A program made the translations under genes and the position numbers. The notes beneath the pieces are model-generated. The model saw nothing but the letters and a program-made list of their open reading frames with translations, ran no database searches and was not told the DNA's origin. A stretch of 64,000 nucleotides of DNA from Chitinophagaceae bacterium (GTDB lineage Bacteria; Bacteroidota; Bacteroidia; Chitinophagales; Chitinophagaceae): assembly GCA_016720565.1 (NCBI GenBank), contig JADKKJ010000011.1, positions 434,001-498,000 on the forward strand, in the 5' to 3' direction. Of the stretch, positions 49,193 through 57,942 are shown piece by piece; the first letter of the stretch is position 1; every line of letters starts with the position of its first letter.

Positions 49193-50194
49193 CTAAATTT
49201 TTAGCTTTTCTTTACGACGCACGATCCTTTCACGAAGGATGCTGAAAAAACGGCTTCTTTCCTTCTCACTGGTCTCGCTTACCAGTGTAGAACGGCTTAG
49301 AAGGTTCTGGATATACTGGTCAAGGTTATCGCAGAACCTGATCTCCCGGCTCATCATATAATTAAATCCTGAATGAGGCATCACTACCATTTTTGCATGA
49401 TCCTGCTTAATGAACATGGTATTATCCAGCAATACAATATCATTGATATACATCCGGTATTTCCCCAATGGTTTTTTCTCAGGATCCCCCCGGTTGAATT
49501 TATATCCAAGCCTGGCCTGTTCTTCCAGGTGATTCAGTAATTCGTAGAGCCCTTCATAGATCCGAAATATGTCCTCATCTGAATCAAATCGATTGCCATC
49601 CCTGAAATAATCAACCTGGTGCAGGGTTGAATTAAAACTTTCCAGATTCCAGACCTCAAACCCATCCATGCTGTTGTAGTACCCCAATATCTCCTGGCCT
49701 GTTTGCCAAACCTCATCTGAATAATCGCTCATTTTTACTTTCCTGTTTCTGAATTCCGGGAAATAAACCAGGATACTCATCCAGAAAAAATACTTAAAGC
49801 AGGCAAACTCCCTGGATTGCCAATGATAAAAAATAGGGATGTCCTTGCATAAAAAATAAAATTCTTTTTTGGGGGTACTGGAAAAAAAAGACATGGTTTG
49901 TTTCATCCCTTTCAGGTATTCATCATAGCGGTATTCTTTTTCGTCCAGCAGGTTGCCCGTAAAACCAAACGAATCATTATTCATCCCCAGCAGCTGGTCA
50001 ATGGATATTTTATATTGAGAACAGAGCCTGATCAATTCTTCAAAGCTCAATTGTTTCTCGCCTCTTATTCTGCGATAAGCACTATCGCTGCTTATACCAA
50101 GAAGCGAAGCGATCTCTTCCGCAGCAGAATTACTATCCTCCATCCTGGTCCTGATGAACTGGAATAATTTGACCTGTATTGAAGAGATGTCCAT
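49193..50194 (-). CDS. orphan HTH regulator, tandem copy B
   Basis: A 333-residue protein. The N-terminal HTH (about 14-75) has AAEEIASLLGISSDSAYRRIRGEKQLSFEELIRLCSQYKISIDQLLG. The remaining 250 residues form an unassigned, mostly helical domain with aromatic patches (EFACFKYFFWMSILVYFP, YRMYINDIVLLDNTMFI) and a conserved end SETSEKERSRFFSILRERI. No receiver, kinase or known ligand-binding domain is visible. It is a paralog of the following gene over its full length. The SDSAYRRIRGE motif is recurrent in Bacteroidota regulators. Probably a one-component transcription factor. Confidence 0.75.
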   Translation of the reverse strand: MDISSIQVKLFQFIRTRMEDSNSAAEEIASLLGISSDSAYRRIRGEKQLSFEELIRLCSQYKISIDQLLGMNNDSFGFTGNLLDEKEYRYDEYLKGMKQTMSFFSSTPKKEFYFLCKDIPIFYHWQSREFACFKYFFWMSILVYFPEFRNRKVKMSDYSDEVWQTGQEILGYYNSMDGFEVWNLESFNSTLHQVDYFRDGNRFDSDEDIFRIYEGLYELLNHLEEQARLGYKFNRGDPEKKPLGKYRMYINDIVLLDNTMFIKQDHAKMVVMPHSGFNYMMSREIRFCDNLDQYIQNLLSRSTLVSETSEKERSRFFSILRERIVRRKEKLKI

Positions 50195-50202
50195 AAAACA
50201 TA

Positions 50203-51210
50203 TTATTTATTGGTGATCGCTTTTATCCGGTCAGTGATCTTACCCAGCAGGATACCGAAAAATATATTCCGCTGTTTTTCACTGGTAGCGCTGATTATGC
50301 TGCCTTTTTTCATCAGGTGCTGCAAACCGGAATAACAGCCATCACAAAAATCCTTATCCTTTGTATTAAGGTAACTTAATGCCTCATAATTTAGGAATAC
50401 CTGCCTTTCCTGTCCTGTTGATACAAGGATAGTATTATCCCCCAGCAGCACACGATTATAATAAAAATTAAAATTCTTTTTTCTCCCTGAAGGATTTTTA
50501 TCAGCCGGCAGGAATTTAGCACCATAATCCACCTGGTCCTTCAAATGAAGTATGGTTGATTCCAATGAATCATAAATGCTCCGGATATCGCCCGGGTTAC
50601 TGAAATAGCCCGCATCCTTACAAAATTCGATCTGCGATATGATGGCATTGATACACTCTGTATTCAGTATCTCAATAGATGGCAGCTCGGCATATTCACG
50701 TGTCAGTTCCCTGCCTATCAGCTCGGTGGCATCCGAGAGACAATCCATACTGAATTTTCTTCCCTGGAAATCCGGATGCTGGATAAATGTTCGCATCCAG
50801 AAAAAATATCGGAAGGCAAACACAGGCCTGAAATAAAAATTATGGAACACCGGCAGGTCCTTGGAACAATAGATCATTTCGGGATTAACTGACTGGTTCA
50901 TGTTTTTCAGCTGCTGAAGCAATCCAAGCAGAAATCGATCATAATCATGGTGGGCAAGGTCCAGCCGGGAATGTTCAAAAACAACGGAATGATTTTTCAG
51001 CAGGAAGAGCTGATCGAGCGATAATTGAAAATGATCGCAGAGTAGTTTGGCCTCATTCAACACCAGCAGGGTCTCACCCCGGATGCGCCTGTATGCACTG
51101 TCACTGCTTACATGCAGTATCTCCGCCACAGTATCTACCAGGCTTGCCTTGGCGGGAATCAGTTCCCGTATCCGCTGGAAAAGGAAATCCTGTGGAGAGG
51201 ATTCGGACAT
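50203..51210 (-). CDS. orphan HTH regulator, tandem copy A
   Basis: A 335-residue full-length paralog of the adjacent gene: HTH with VDTVAEILHVSSDSAYRRIRGETLLVLNEAKLLCDHFQLSLDQLF, then VFAFRYFFWMRTFIQHPDFQGRKFSM, FYYNRVLLGDNTILV and SATSEKQRNIFFGILLGKI. The two genes are 8 bp apart, so they form one operon; sequence divergence indicates an old duplication. The operon diverges from the envelope genes at 51432 and 52133 across a 221-bp gap, and those are plausible targets. The ligand is unknown. Confidence 0.75.
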   Translation of the reverse strand: MSESSPQDFLFQRIRELIPAKASLVDTVAEILHVSSDSAYRRIRGETLLVLNEAKLLCDHFQLSLDQLFLLKNHSVVFEHSRLDLAHHDYDRFLLGLLQQLKNMNQSVNPEMIYCSKDLPVFHNFYFRPVFAFRYFFWMRTFIQHPDFQGRKFSMDCLSDATELIGRELTREYAELPSIEILNTECINAIISQIEFCKDAGYFSNPGDIRSIYDSLESTILHLKDQVDYGAKFLPADKNPSGRKKNFNFYYNRVLLGDNTILVSTGQERQVFLNYEALSYLNTKDKDFCDGCYSGLQHLMKKGSIISATSEKQRNIFFGILLGKITDRIKAITNK

Positions 51211-51431
51211 TTAGATTGGTTTGGTCAGGTAATAGCTTTTATTAATGTATCAAAAAAACTAAAATCCATAAGATTTTATTTTAAAAGATTGATTTACAGC
51301 CATCTGCAAAAGCTTCAACGCTGGTTGCAATTTTTCCCAATTAAGAAGGGAAGGATGCAAAATTCAATTAGAAATCACTTGTCCTTCAATATAGTTTGCC
51401 GCTTAGAATCAATCACCAAAAAGTTTGAAGC

Positions 51432-52118
51432 ATGAAATACTATTTTATCTGGGTCCTAATTCTCCTGGGATGGAGTCCGAAGAGTTTCTCCCAATCTATC
51501 ACCCCCATTTCTAAATTATACCTGAATACAGGCATAATGGTAAAACCGCAAAGGGGGAGCGATGGTACGGGCGGTGAACTGGGCTTTTCCGTTGTTGTAA
51601 GAAATAAATGGTCGTTCACTTTTTCTTTTCATGACCTGACCATGAATCCCTCTAATCTTCCCAAAGATTTTGATCCGGGATATTCCGAAGGATTTGCGCT
51701 CATACTTCCTTATTCGGGTCCTGACCTCGATCCGAATATATCCTGTAAATTGTATAGCATAACAATAGGCCGGTATTACCCATTAGGGAAAAGATCCTGG
51801 TTTCAATTGGAAGGGGGGCCATCGTTCGTTTCAAGTTATAAAACCAGTTTTACCAGCCAGCCCGTCACATCAGGAAGTGTCAATTACCTGATCGGTTATG
51901 AGAATTACACCACATCCAACTATACCATGAAGAAGGAAAAAAAATCGGGTATGGGATTATTATTAAGAGCGGATATCCAACAGGCCATTTCACGGCATCT
52001 TGCTATGGGTATTTCTTTCCATAGTTGCCTTAACGGAATTCAATCACCCCTTTTCTTTGAGGTCAGAATGCTGGGTGGCCATTTCGGTATACCCAGAAAA
52101 ACAAAAAAGACTAACTAA
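51432..52118 (+). CDS. predicted outer membrane barrel protein, unassigned
   Basis: A 228-residue secreted protein. Signal peptide MKYYFIWVLILLGWSPKSFSQ, then alternating strands (GELGFSVVVRNKWSFTFSFHD, SWFQLEGGPSFVSSYKT, GLLLRADIQQAISRHLAMGISFHS) and a final FFEVRMLGGHFGI, suggesting a small eight-stranded barrel. I do not recognise a family. It is followed 14 bp later by a membrane protein gene and lies divergent to two HTH regulators. Confidence 0.65.
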   Translation: MKYYFIWVLILLGWSPKSFSQSITPISKLYLNTGIMVKPQRGSDGTGGELGFSVVVRNKWSFTFSFHDLTMNPSNLPKDFDPGYSEGFALILPYSGPDLDPNISCKLYSITIGRYYPLGKRSWFQLEGGPSFVSSYKTSFTSQPVTSGSVNYLIGYENYTTSNYTMKKEKKSGMGLLLRADIQQAISRHLAMGISFHSCLNGIQSPLFFEVRMLGGHFGIPRKTKKTN

Positions 52119-52132
52119 AAAACCATACCACC

Positions 52133-52849
52133 ATGATCAAATTATCGTACTGGGCGCGTGACCACAGATCCATGGCCCGAATACTGCTTATTGGCTGTTT
52201 TTTACTTTTATATGCAACTGGTCTTTTCGCAGGGGCTCAGCTACGCGCCCTCTCAATTCAATTTGGAATTTATTTCCTCATTTCTGTGATCGTTGCATAC
52301 GCTTGCTTTTATTTCTATTATCCTTATACAAAGGCCAGGGAAACCCTTGGGAAAAATCGCTATTATCAAAGGATCCGGACAGCAAGGATCGGACTTACCG
52401 TTTGTCTTTTTGCGTTGATACTTTTTGCCGGAAACCGTCCCGAAAAAGTTCAGCCATTTTCTTTAGTGATTTCTGAAGCAAAGGCAATCCTTCCCGCTAA
52501 GGATAGCCCTTCAGTAAAATACTGGACAGCTTCAGAGTTCCGTGCCCAGATGAAAGATGCGAACGGGAAAAAATTAAAATTGAAGGAAAGGAAAAATTTG
52601 TTGAAAAAACAGCTAACCGCTATTCAGGAATCATCGGAAAGCAATGGGTCAAAAGCGCTGTTAATCGCGCTGTCAGTAATTGTTGCCCTGGGTGCTGGCT
52701 TTGGAATATTAGCCCTATCCTGTAGTTTGAGTTGCGGCGGGCAGGGAGGATTAGCTGCTGTAGTTTTAATAGGTGGCACAACCCTGATCGTATTTGGTTT
52801 AATAAAGATCATCCGGCACATTACCCGGCCAAATCCAGAACCTAATTAA
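52133..52849 (+). CDS. four-helix inner membrane protein, unassigned
   Basis: A 238-residue protein with membrane helices at about 15-32, 40-60, 88-104 and a C-terminal pair (ALLIALSVIVALGAGFGILALSC, LAAVVLIGGTTLIVFGLIKII). Between helices 3 and 4 there is a soluble segment of about 60 residues rich in Lys and Glu (REKRKN-like), with KYWTASEFRAQMKDANGKKLKLKERKN. CSLSCGGQGG follows helix 4. It is unrecognised. It pairs with the preceding barrel gene and is closed by a strong terminator. Confidence 0.65.
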   Translation: MIKLSYWARDHRSMARILLIGCFLLLYATGLFAGAQLRALSIQFGIYFLISVIVAYACFYFYYPYTKARETLGKNRYYQRIRTARIGLTVCLFALILFAGNRPEKVQPFSLVISEAKAILPAKDSPSVKYWTASEFRAQMKDANGKKLKLKERKNLLKKQLTAIQESSESNGSKALLIALSVIVALGAGFGILALSCSLSCGGQGGLAAVVLIGGTTLIVFGLIKIIRHITRPNPEPN

Positions 52850-52866
52850 TTGATAATAAGATATTT

Positions 52867-52895
52867 AAAAAGGCAGTTTTCACTGCCTTTTTTGT
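52867..52895 (+). terminator. terminator after the four-helix protein
   Basis: A perfect 11-bp stem (AAAAAGGCAGT/ACTGCCTTTTT) with TTTC loop and a long T-rich tail. Confidence 0.92.
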
Positions 52896-52919
52896 TTTTT
52901 TCATACACTTGAGTTCTCC

Positions 52920-52938
52920 TAAATTTGCCCTACTTTTG
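52920..52938 (+). promoter_or_regulatory. two tandem -7 elements before the barrel gene
   Basis: TAAATTTG (52920-52927) and TACTTTTG (52931-52938), both exact TAnnTTTG matches 11 bp apart, upstream of the outer membrane protein at 53073. They may give two start sites and a long leader. Confidence 0.5.
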
Positions 52939-53072
52939 AAAGTATCATTTTCTTAACCGGTTTTCAGGAAGTTTAGGCTCTATGCCTCAGGCTTCTATAA
53001 ATGAAAACGAACCTTTTAAAAAAGGCGCTTAAGCCGAAAAGCGAAACGAGTAGGCGAACCAAAATTACTGAC

Positions 53073-53756
53073 ATGAAAAAAGCATTGATTCTTATCATCG
53101 CAGGCATTTGCTCATTCCAGATCAATGGATTCGCACAAAAGACACAGGTTGGTCTTACCGGTGGTATTACTTCCAGTAACCTTTATGGAAACAAAAATGG
53201 TCTCGACGTTCGTGGTGATTCCAGGACTGGGTATACACTGGGTATGTTTATTGATGCTCCAATTGGTAAAACAAGATGGGCGTTCCAACCAAGCCTGAAC
53301 TACATGCAGAAAGGAAAAAATGATGTGGTTGATCCTTATACTACCAATGCAACAGCCCTTCGCTATGCGGAACTCGATATGAATTTTGTTCATTACACCA
53401 AAGGCGCCAATAAACTGTTCTTCGGTGCAGGACCTTACCTTGCATTGAACCTGCCTTCTAAAATGGTATTGGTAACTTCTGATAATCGCATTGAAACAAA
53501 CCTGCTTTTAGGCAAAGATGAATCCAATGCTTACAAAGGTGCCGACTTCGGTGCTAATGGTATCATCGGCGCACGCCTGAAATGTGGTTTTGTCCTGACC
53601 GCAAATTATTCACTGGGACTTCGCAATATGATCCCAGTTCCATCCGGCGATGATGTGCTTCGTAATGGTACACTGGGTTTCCGTCTTGGCTACATTTTCA
53701 AGAATGCAACCAACGGTACTCCTAAAGTGAAAAAAGAAAAGACTAAGAAAAAGTAA
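53073..53756 (+). CDS. outer membrane beta-barrel protein (PorT-like domain)
   Basis: A 227-residue outer membrane protein. Signal peptide MKKALILIIAGICSFQINGFAQ; barrel strands such as TQVGLTGGITSSNLYGN, TGYTLGMFIDAPIGKTRWAFQPSLNYMQKG, NKLFFGAGPYLALNLP and GTLGFRLGYIF match the Bacteroidota beta-barrel (PF13568) type. A Lys-rich tail ends it (VKKEKTKKK). The start at 53073 is preferred because the frame upstream to 53001 gives a basic, non-signal N-terminus. It is monocistronic with a terminator. Confidence 0.8.
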   Translation: MKKALILIIAGICSFQINGFAQKTQVGLTGGITSSNLYGNKNGLDVRGDSRTGYTLGMFIDAPIGKTRWAFQPSLNYMQKGKNDVVDPYTTNATALRYAELDMNFVHYTKGANKLFFGAGPYLALNLPSKMVLVTSDNRIETNLLLGKDESNAYKGADFGANGIIGARLKCGFVLTANYSLGLRNMIPVPSGDDVLRNGTLGFRLGYIFKNATNGTPKVKKEKTKKK

Positions 53757-53779
53757 GTTCTATTGCCTGCCATACAATG

Positions 53780-53806
53780 AGCCCCCGGCAATACCGGGGG
53801 CTTTCT
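53780..53806 (+). terminator. terminator after the barrel gene
   Basis: A perfect 9-bp GC-rich stem (AGCCCCCGG/CCGGGGGCT) with CAATA loop, then TTCTT. Confidence 0.9.
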
Positions 53807-53832
53807 TATTGGCACCGATAACAGGTAAACCA

Positions 53833-53840
53833 TAACTTTG
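53833..53840 (+). promoter_or_regulatory. -7 element for lysS
   Basis: TAACTTTG, an exact TAnnTTTG match, ending 24 nt before the lysS ATG. Confidence 0.5.
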
Positions 53841-53864
53841 CCGCCTTAACCCGAGTAAGATCTC

Positions 53865-55388
53865 ATGAGCAATACACATCTGTCCGAACAAGAACAACTG
53901 AGAAGAGAAAAACTGGCCGAACTCATCATCATGGGTATCGAACCCTATCCTGCCCCCCTGTTTCCTGTAAATACAGACTCAGTTACCATTAAAGAACAAT
54001 TCAACGAAAGCACAAAACAACAGTTTGAAGAGGTTTGCCTGGCGGGAAGGATCATGAGCGTACGCGATATGGGCAAGGCTAATTTCTGCGTGATACAGGA
54101 TAGCAAGGGCCGCATCCAATTATACATTCGCCGTGATGATATTTGCCCCGGCGAGGATAAATCCCTTTATGATATCGTTTGGAAAAAATTACTTGATATC
54201 GGCGATATCATTGGCATCAAAGGATATGTATTCACCACAAAGACCGGCGAGACCTCTGTACACGTTAAAGAGCTCAGCCTGCTTTGCAAATCGCTTCGCC
54301 CCCTTCCCGTTGTAAAAGAAGCGGAGGGCCAGACCTTTGACGCCGTTACTGATCCTGAATTCAAATACAGGCAACGCTATGCTGACCTGATCATTAATGC
54401 TGATGTAAAAGAGACTTTCATCAAGCGTACAAAAATGATCAACTCCATCCGCGAATTCCTGAATGCGCAGGGCGCTTTGGAAGTGGATACTCCCGTTTTA
54501 CAAAGTATCCCCGGCGGAGCAGCGGCCCGTCCTTTTATTACACATCATAATGCCCTTGACATACCGCTTTACCTTCGTATAGCCAATGAACTCTATTTAA
54601 AAAGACTGATCGTAGGCGGTTTCGACTGGGTGTATGAATTCAGCCGCAACTTCCGCAATGAAGGGATGGACCGCACCCACAACCCTGAATTTACCATCCT
54701 GGAATTCTATACCGCCTACAAGGATTATTTCTGGATGATGGAGCAAACCGAACAATTACTGGAGAAAGCCGCAGTGGATGTAACCGGTAATACAGAGGTG
54801 AAGCTGGGAGAAAAGAGCATTTCCTTTAAAGCGCCTTTTAAGCGCCTCCCGATCTTTGACGCCATAAAAGAATATACCGGTTTCGATATAAGCAGGATGA
54901 ATGAAGAACAGATCCGTTCTGTTTGCCGCCAGCTAAAACTGCATGTGGAAGATTCCATGGGTAAAGGAAAACTGATCGATGAGTTGTTTGGCGCTTTCTG
55001 CGAGAAAAATTTCATACAGCCAACCTTTATCATGGATTACCCGGTTGAAATGAGTCCGCTTACTAAGAAGCACCGCGATAAACAGGGATTGGTGGAAAGA
55101 TTTGAACTGATCATCAATGGTAAAGAGATCGCCAATGCCTATAGTGAGTTAAATGACCCCATTGACCAGCGTGAACGATTTGAAGAACAGGCCAAATTAA
55201 TGGAGCGGGGTGATGACGAAGCTATGTTCATCGACAACGATTTTCTTCGTGCCCTGGAATATGGAATGCCCCCAACATCAGGTATCGGTATAGGTATAGA
55301 CCGGCTTTGTATGCTTCTCACGGATAGTGTATCTATACAGGATGTGCTGCTTTTCCCGCAAATGAGGCCTGAGAAGGAAGAAGTTTAG
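53865..55388 (+). CDS. lysS: lysyl-tRNA synthetase, class II
   Basis: A 507-residue synthetase. The N-terminal OB-fold anticodon domain (about 55-150; [28 protein letters not shown]) is followed by the class II core: motif 1 region [19 protein letters not shown], motif 2 [15 protein letters not shown] (about 265), and motif 3 [12 protein letters not shown] (about 480). It charges tRNA-Lys. An insertion before motif 3 (about 315-395) is longer than in E. coli, typical of this phylum. Single gene; a heptad element starts at its stop. Confidence 0.97.
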   Translation: MSNTHLSEQEQLRREKLAELIIMGIEPYPAPLFPVNTDSVTIKEQFNESTKQQFEEVCLAGRIMSVRDMGKANFCVIQDSKGRIQLYIRRDDICPGEDKSLYDIVWKKLLDIGDIIGIKGYVFTTKTGETSVHVKELSLLCKSLRPLPVVKEAEGQTFDAVTDPEFKYRQRYADLIINADVKETFIKRTKMINSIREFLNAQGALEVDTPVLQSIPGGAAARPFITHHNALDIPLYLRIANELYLKRLIVGGFDWVYEFSRNFRNEGMDRTHNPEFTILEFYTAYKDYFWMMEQTEQLLEKAAVDVTGNTEVKLGEKSISFKAPFKRLPIFDAIKEYTGFDISRMNEEQIRSVCRQLKLHVEDSMGKGKLIDELFGAFCEKNFIQPTFIMDYPVEMSPLTKKHRDKQGLVERFELIINGKEIANAYSELNDPIDQRERFEEQAKLMERGDDEAMFIDNDFLRALEYGMPPTSGIGIGIDRLCMLLTDSVSIQDVLLFPQMRPEKEEV

Positions 55389-55488
55389 GGTTTAGAGATT
55401 AGGGTTTAGGTAAACCCTACGTATAATCAATAAGTCATAGCAAATTTTTGACTTGAATTACTAATCTCTCATCCCTAATCCCTAATCA
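55382..55488. repeat. heptad-word inverted repeat element
   Basis: Left arm 55382-55409: AGTTTAG, GGTTTAG, AGATTAG, GGTTTAG. Right arm 55461-55488: CTAATCT, CTCATCC, CTAATCC, CTAATCA. Positions 55383-55402 and 55461-55480 are complementary at 17 of 20. Within the left part AGGGTTTA and TAAACCCT form another 8-bp inverted repeat around GG. It overlaps the lysS stop and ends near the SDR stop (55493). Confidence 0.85.
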
Positions 55489-55492
55489 GCTT

Positions 55493-56311
55493 TTAAACAA
55501 ATAAGTCTGTATAGAGCTGCGCGCCCGGCACCACCGAATAACCCGAAAGATCCGTGATCCCTTCACTGGCCATTACTTGTTCATCCACAAAAAGATTTCC
55601 GGTACAATTAGCTGCCGGCTGGCGAAGAATAAAATAAGCGGCATCAGCAAGTATGGCCGGAGTGCGGCTCATGTTGGCCAGCATTTCGCCTCCCAATAAA
55701 TTCCTTACTGCGGCCGTATCAATGGTAGTGCGTGGCCATAATGCATTAGAGGCCACCCTGGCATCCTTCAATTCCGCTGCCCATCCCATAGCCATCATAC
55801 TCATGCTGTATTTCGTTACCGTATAGGCCACATGATTCTTAAACCATTTAGGGTCCAGGTTAATGGGAGGAGATAATGTAAGTATATGCGCATTGGAAGA
55901 TTTCTTCAGGTAAGGTATGCAGGCCTTGGTCACTAAAAATGTACCCCTCACGTTGATGCTATGCATCAGGTCGAAGCGCTTGGCTTCTGTAAGATCGGTA
56001 GTAGTAAGTGAAATAGCAGAAGCATTATTCACCAGTATGTCCACTCCGCCAAATTGCGCTACGGCCTTATCCACTACCTGCTGTATCTGATCCTCATATC
56101 GAATATCACATTGCACTGCCAGGGCTTTGCCACCGGCATCCTCTATTTCTTTTGCTGCACTGAATATGGTTCCTCCCAGTTTGGGATTTTCTTCCACACT
56201 TTTTGCGGCGATCACAATATTAGCACCTTCCCTGGCCAACCGAAGGGCAATGGCTTTACCTATTCCCCTGGTGGCACCTGTAATAATAGCTGTCTTGTTG
56301 GCAAATAACAT
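55493..56311 (-). CDS. SDR oxidoreductase, HSDL2-like
   Basis: A 272-residue SDR: TGATRGIGKAIALRLAREGANIVIAAKSVEENPKL (about 10-45), VNNASAISLTTT, and YTVTKYSMSMMAMGWAAEL (catalytic Tyr/Lys). The catalytic Ser region reads LTLSPPINLDPKWF, as in hydroxysteroid dehydrogenase-like protein 2 (HSDL2). There is no C-terminal SCP2 domain. HSDL2 proteins are linked to fatty acid metabolism, but the substrate is unknown. Followed by the convergent lysS. Confidence 0.87.
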   Translation of the reverse strand: MLFANKTAIITGATRGIGKAIALRLAREGANIVIAAKSVEENPKLGGTIFSAAKEIEDAGGKALAVQCDIRYEDQIQQVVDKAVAQFGGVDILVNNASAISLTTTDLTEAKRFDLMHSINVRGTFLVTKACIPYLKKSSNAHILTLSPPINLDPKWFKNHVAYTVTKYSMSMMAMGWAAELKDARVASNALWPRTTIDTAAVRNLLGGEMLANMSRTPAILADAAYFILRQPAANCTGNLFVDEQVMASEGITDLSGYSVVPGAQLYTDLFV

Positions 56312-56327
56312 AGTACTGTTTTAAAGG

Positions 56328-57317
56328 TCAATATTCAGGAAGCACTGGTTTGGTCTGAACGATCTCTTCGATCTGCTTCATTACCTCATCCGTAAGTTTG
56401 GACAAAACATCCATCGAACCAAGATTATCCAGCAATTGCTGCTTATTTGTTGCTCCCAGGATCACGGTGCTAACATGGGGGTTCTTTAAACACCAGGCAA
56501 TACTGAGCTGGGCCATTTTTATTCCCAGTCCATCAGCCAGGTCAGCTAATTTTCTCACTTTATTCAGCATATCCTCCTTCATCCACCGGTCACGAAGCCA
56601 GTCAAAACCCGGCAAAGCATAACGACTGTCATCCGGTATACCATTATTATATTTTCCGCTTAATAAGCCGGAGGCCAGCGGACTCCAAATGGTGGTTCCC
56701 ATACCAACGGTATTAAAGATCATCAGGAACTCATTCTCCAGTTTATTTCTTTCAAAAAGATTGTATTGAGGCTGCTCCATCGATGGCCCGATCAAACCAT
56801 ACTGATGGGCGATGCGGTGCGCTTCCATGATCTCTACGCCGCTCCATTCACTGGTGCCCCAGTATAAAATCTTCCCCTGCTGTATCAGGTTATGCATGGT
56901 CCATACCACTTCTTCAATAGGCGCATTCTTATCCGGACGATGGCAAAAATAAAGGTCCAGGTAATCCAATTGCAATCGTTGCAGGGCCTCATGGCAGGCT
57001 TCTACAATATGCTTACGGCTCAATCCAAACTGGTTGGGCTTATTATCCTTTCCCCTCCAACCCCAGAATACTTTTGAAGAAACAGTATAAGAGGTTCGAT
57101 CCCAGTTTTTTTGTTTTAAAACGCGACCCATCATTTTCTCACTCTCGCCAAGCGCATACACTTCCGCATTATCAAAAAAATTCACTCCCTGGTCATAAGC
57201 TATGCCCATCAGTTCATCCGCAATGCTGTCGTTTATTTGTTTATGAAAACTCACCCATGATCCGAAAGAAAGAGCACTCAACTGAAGACCTGTCTTTCCC
57301 ATTCTTCTGAAATCCAT
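56328..57317 (-). CDS. aldo/keto reductase, Kv-beta-like
   Basis: A 329-residue AKR. FRRMGKTGLQLSALSFGSW at the N-terminus; the catalytic tetrad is Asp and Tyr in FFDNAEVYALGESE, Lys in VSSKVFWG and His in FCHRPDK. C-terminal NADPH-binding VILGATNKQQLLDNLGS. The size and WLRDRWMKED insert match the voltage-gated potassium channel beta-subunit group (YghZ-like). Such enzymes reduce methylglyoxal and other aldehydes. It lies 16 bp upstream of the SDR on the same strand, so they are probably one operon. Confidence 0.9.
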   Translation of the reverse strand: MDFRRMGKTGLQLSALSFGSWVSFHKQINDSIADELMGIAYDQGVNFFDNAEVYALGESEKMMGRVLKQKNWDRTSYTVSSKVFWGWRGKDNKPNQFGLSRKHIVEACHEALQRLQLDYLDLYFCHRPDKNAPIEEVVWTMHNLIQQGKILYWGTSEWSGVEIMEAHRIAHQYGLIGPSMEQPQYNLFERNKLENEFLMIFNTVGMGTTIWSPLASGLLSGKYNNGIPDDSRYALPGFDWLRDRWMKEDMLNKVRKLADLADGLGIKMAQLSIAWCLKNPHVSTVILGATNKQQLLDNLGSMDVLSKLTDEVMKQIEEIVQTKPVLPEY

Positions 57318-57363
57318 ATTTTTTCTATTGAATAACGAATTTACGATGGTTAGCCCTAATTCA

Positions 57364-57384
57364 GGCTAGCGGCTAGCAGCTAGA
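57364..57384. repeat. short heptad-word element next to lptC
   Basis: Three 7-nt words GGCTAGC, GGCTAGC, AGCTAGA directly upstream of the lptC stop codon (57385), with GGTTAGC and CCTAATT just before. Similar words occur at 30573-30600. Confidence 0.6.
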
Positions 57385-57942
57385 TCATTTGGGGAATCCA
57401 TTCTCCGACACCTGCATGGTTCCGGTAGTTTCATGAAAGGTCACACTGCTGAGGTCCTGGGTAGCGGTAAGTCCTTTGCCACCATAAATACTTTTGCCAA
57501 TGCCATGGTATATGGCATATTTTTCAGTGTAGAATATCTTAGCATTCTGGTCCCACCACAGGTCGGGGCTTTTTAACGTATCCCCCTTGCTGGTAATGAG
57601 CACAACGCTGTCCCGGAGATAGACCTTATTCAGTGATTCATAATACTTGCCATAGAGGCAATCCAGCCGGGAATCAATGGTCAGGCTGTCATTATAAAAA
57701 TCAACGTGTAGTTTATTGGGAAATTCAACATAGATGGTATCCGCTGAAACGCGGTACATCAGCGGAGCCCGTAACCTTGCTCTCACAGATCCACCCTGGC
57801 TGAGATAACTGTCCACATCCGTAGCCACTTCTCTCATCTCAACTCGCTGTGTAAGGTCCCTGATCCGTTTATCATCATTCTCACAACCACCGGCAAACAG
57901 GCAGGTAAGCAGCAGAACAACTAATAATGGACGATTAATCAT
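57385..57942 (-). CDS. lptC: LptC-like LPS export lipoprotein
   Basis: A 185-residue lipoprotein (MINRPLLVVLLLTCLFAGGC, lipid-Cys20) with a beta-jellyroll-like remainder: EVATDVDSYLSQGGSVRARLRAPLMYRVSADTIYVEFPNKLHVDFYNDSLTID, WWDQNAKIFYTE and YGGKGLTATQDLSSVTFHETTG. This matches LptC, which moves LPS from LptBFG to the periplasmic bridge. The start at 57942 overlaps the end of the preceding OMP gene by 8 bp; the coaX-OMP-lptC order is common in Bacteroidota. Confidence 0.85.
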   Translation of the reverse strand: MINRPLLVVLLLTCLFAGGCENDDKRIRDLTQRVEMREVATDVDSYLSQGGSVRARLRAPLMYRVSADTIYVEFPNKLHVDFYNDSLTIDSRLDCLYGKYYESLNKVYLRDSVVLITSKGDTLKSPDLWWDQNAKIFYTEKYAIYHGIGKSIYGGKGLTATQDLSSVTFHETTGTMQVSENGFPK

